From contig NZ_QPMM01000010.1 of assembly GCF_003419895.1 (NCBI RefSeq), positions 248,001 to 312,000 on the forward strand: 64,000 nucleotides of DNA. The letters run 5' to 3'. This document shows, piece after piece, positions 62,975 to 64,000 of the stretch. Origin of the DNA: Chitinophaga silvatica. GTDB lineage: Bacteria; Bacteroidota; Bacteroidia; Chitinophagales; Chitinophagaceae. The notes beneath the pieces are model-generated. The model was not told the DNA's origin. It did no database searches and was given only the letters and a program-made list of their open reading frames with translations. The first letter of the stretch is position 1, and each line of letters opens with the position of its first letter. The position numbers and the translations under genes were made by a program.

Positions 62975-63081
62975 AACAGTATAGGGTTTAAGAGGCGCAA
63001 ATTTACATTTATTTAAATGGCCCTAACAAACAAATTATGACTGGATAAGATATTTATACCTTATCCAGTCAACTAATTATC

Positions 63082-64000
63082 TTACTTTATTACTTTCTCC
63101 AAAGTAGCAATTAAAGCATCCCCTCTCAGGTCTTTAGCAATCACTTTGCCCTGTGGATCTACCAGGAAGTTGAAAGGAACCCCTTTAATGCCAAATTTAT
63201 CGACCAGTGGACTTTTCCAACCTTTCAGATCACTCAGCTGCGTCCAGGTAAGTCCGTCTGCTTCCACAGCTTTCAGCCACTTTTCTTTGTCGGTATCCAA
63301 CGAAGCGCCTATTACCTCAAAACCTTTCTCATGAAACTTAGCATAGGCATTTCTGACGTTTGGATTTTCCTTTCTGCAAGGACCGCACCAGCTAGCCCAA
63401 ACGTCTACCAATACATATTTTCCTTTAAAATCTGAAAGTTTCACTTCTTTACCATCAGCATCCGGGAAACTAAAATCAGGTTTAGTTCCTACTGCCGTCT
63501 TAGCCTGAATAGCCATAAACCGGCCAATAGATTTTCCGTAAGGTGATGCCTTAGCTTTTGCACCCAGTTTACCATAGTATTTAGTTACTTTAGGAACATT
63601 CGGGTAATTGACATACCGGTCTTCTATTACAAAGGCAGTTACGGGGGAATTGGCATCCTTACCAACGATCAATGCTACTGCGCTATCCAAACGTTTTTCG
63701 AGATCAGCAAAACCAGCATCTATTTGTGCTTTGACTTCTGGTGCCGCCTCCACCTTTCCACGTTGGGTAGCCGAATCCGATGCTCTGTATAAGGTACCGG
63801 CATCCGCCACTATTGCGCTCCAATTCTCTTCCCAAACAGAATATAATGCCTGTGATTTACCTGCATTTACAGTAGCATTTTTAAAGGTTACCCCTGTAGT
63901 TGTAATGGTTGTTGTGCCTTCATCTATAAAGAACAGTTTATAATCATAACTGCCTTTTACATTTAATGCCAATAGTTCAGGGCCTTTTATTTTAGGTGTA
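63082..64000 (-). CDS. DUF4369-TlpA-like thiol:disulfide protein, partial
   Basis: The frame is open from the window end and the start lies beyond 64000. At least 306 residues are visible. The last 135 residues form a thioredoxin/AhpC-TSA domain with WASWCGPCRKENP as redox site and a cis-Pro in KGVPFNF, followed by DPQGKVIAKDLRG. Upstream is a region like DUF4369 and a helical middle. It is the third protein of this type in the window and closest in tail to the module-2 copy; whether it also follows a SusCD pair cannot be seen. Confidence 0.88.
   Translation of the reverse strand, partial: TPKIKGPELLALNVKGSYDYKLFFIDEGTTTITTTGVTFKNATVNAGKSQALYSVWEENWSAIVADAGTLYRASDSATQRGKVEAAPEVKAQIDAGFADLEKRLDSAVALIVGKDANSPVTAFVIEDRYVNYPNVPKVTKYYGKLGAKAKASPYGKSIGRFMAIQAKTAVGTKPDFSFPDADGKEVKLSDFKGKYVLVDVWASWCGPCRKENPNVRNAYAKFHEKGFEVIGASLDTDKEKWLKAVEADGLTWTQLSDLKGWKSPLVDKFGIKGVPFNFLVDPQGKVIAKDLRGDALIATLEKVIK

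Overview
The window looks like a chromosomal segment of a Bacteroidota bacterium, most likely Chitinophagaceae (Chitinophaga-like). The grounds are two ECF sigma / FecR / SusC / SusD modules, lipoproteins with a Cys-Ser/Lys-Lys start, DUF3667, DUF4843, DUF4369-TlpA and DUF5977-type proteins, and promoters of the TTTG-N18-TAnnTTTG kind. The genus is inferred from family content, not from a search.

Layout. 1-1119 holds the end of rpmF and then plsX. 1361-2869 is an AT-rich accessory stretch: an unrecognised 141-aa protein, a 20-bp perfect palindrome, and a CRISPR array of ten repeats and nine spacers with no cas gene in the window. The array is read leftward, with the probable leader at 2683-2869. 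2870-12395 is mostly housekeeping: a large NtrY-like histidine kinase, mazG, tex, a lipoprotein, an enoyl-CoA hydratase and a DUF3667 membrane protein. 12530-13709 has a YD-repeat exported protein and tRNA-Gly and tRNA-Leu. 13780-17070 is an AT-rich, island-like stretch after the tRNAs with a zeta-like P-loop kinase pair, a Fic protein and an exported protein. 17085-21623 has a DHCW cupin, an erythromycin-esterase-like protein, an alpha/beta hydrolase, a phosphoribosyltransferase, a PfkB sugar kinase and a VOC protein.

21698-29791 (leftward) is the first ECF-FecR-SusC-SusD-TlpA module. 30494-39597 (leftward) is a four-gene operon: a 1302-aa DUF5977 protein, a 1417-aa RHS protein whose C-terminus looks like a Cys/His peptidase, and two small proteins, the first overlapping the RHS gene by ATGA and carrying a signal peptide. 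This reads best as a polymorphic toxin with a periplasmic immunity protein and is the strongest candidate for an undescribed system. 39882-41617 is an SDR protein lacking the YxxxK residues and an AraC regulator. 41742-52358 (leftward) is the second module (ECF, FecR, SusC, SusD, DUF4843, PKD-like, TlpA), with a 254-bp tandem duplication of the susC start and upstream region. 52551-64000 holds outer-membrane and exported proteins, a collagen-like lipoprotein, a probable frameshifted gene, an SRPBCC protein, an AraC regulator, and a third TlpA-like gene that runs off the end.

The two SusCD modules carry thiol-redox partners and no recognisable glycoside hydrolase. No insertion sequence, integrase, rRNA or replication origin was seen.
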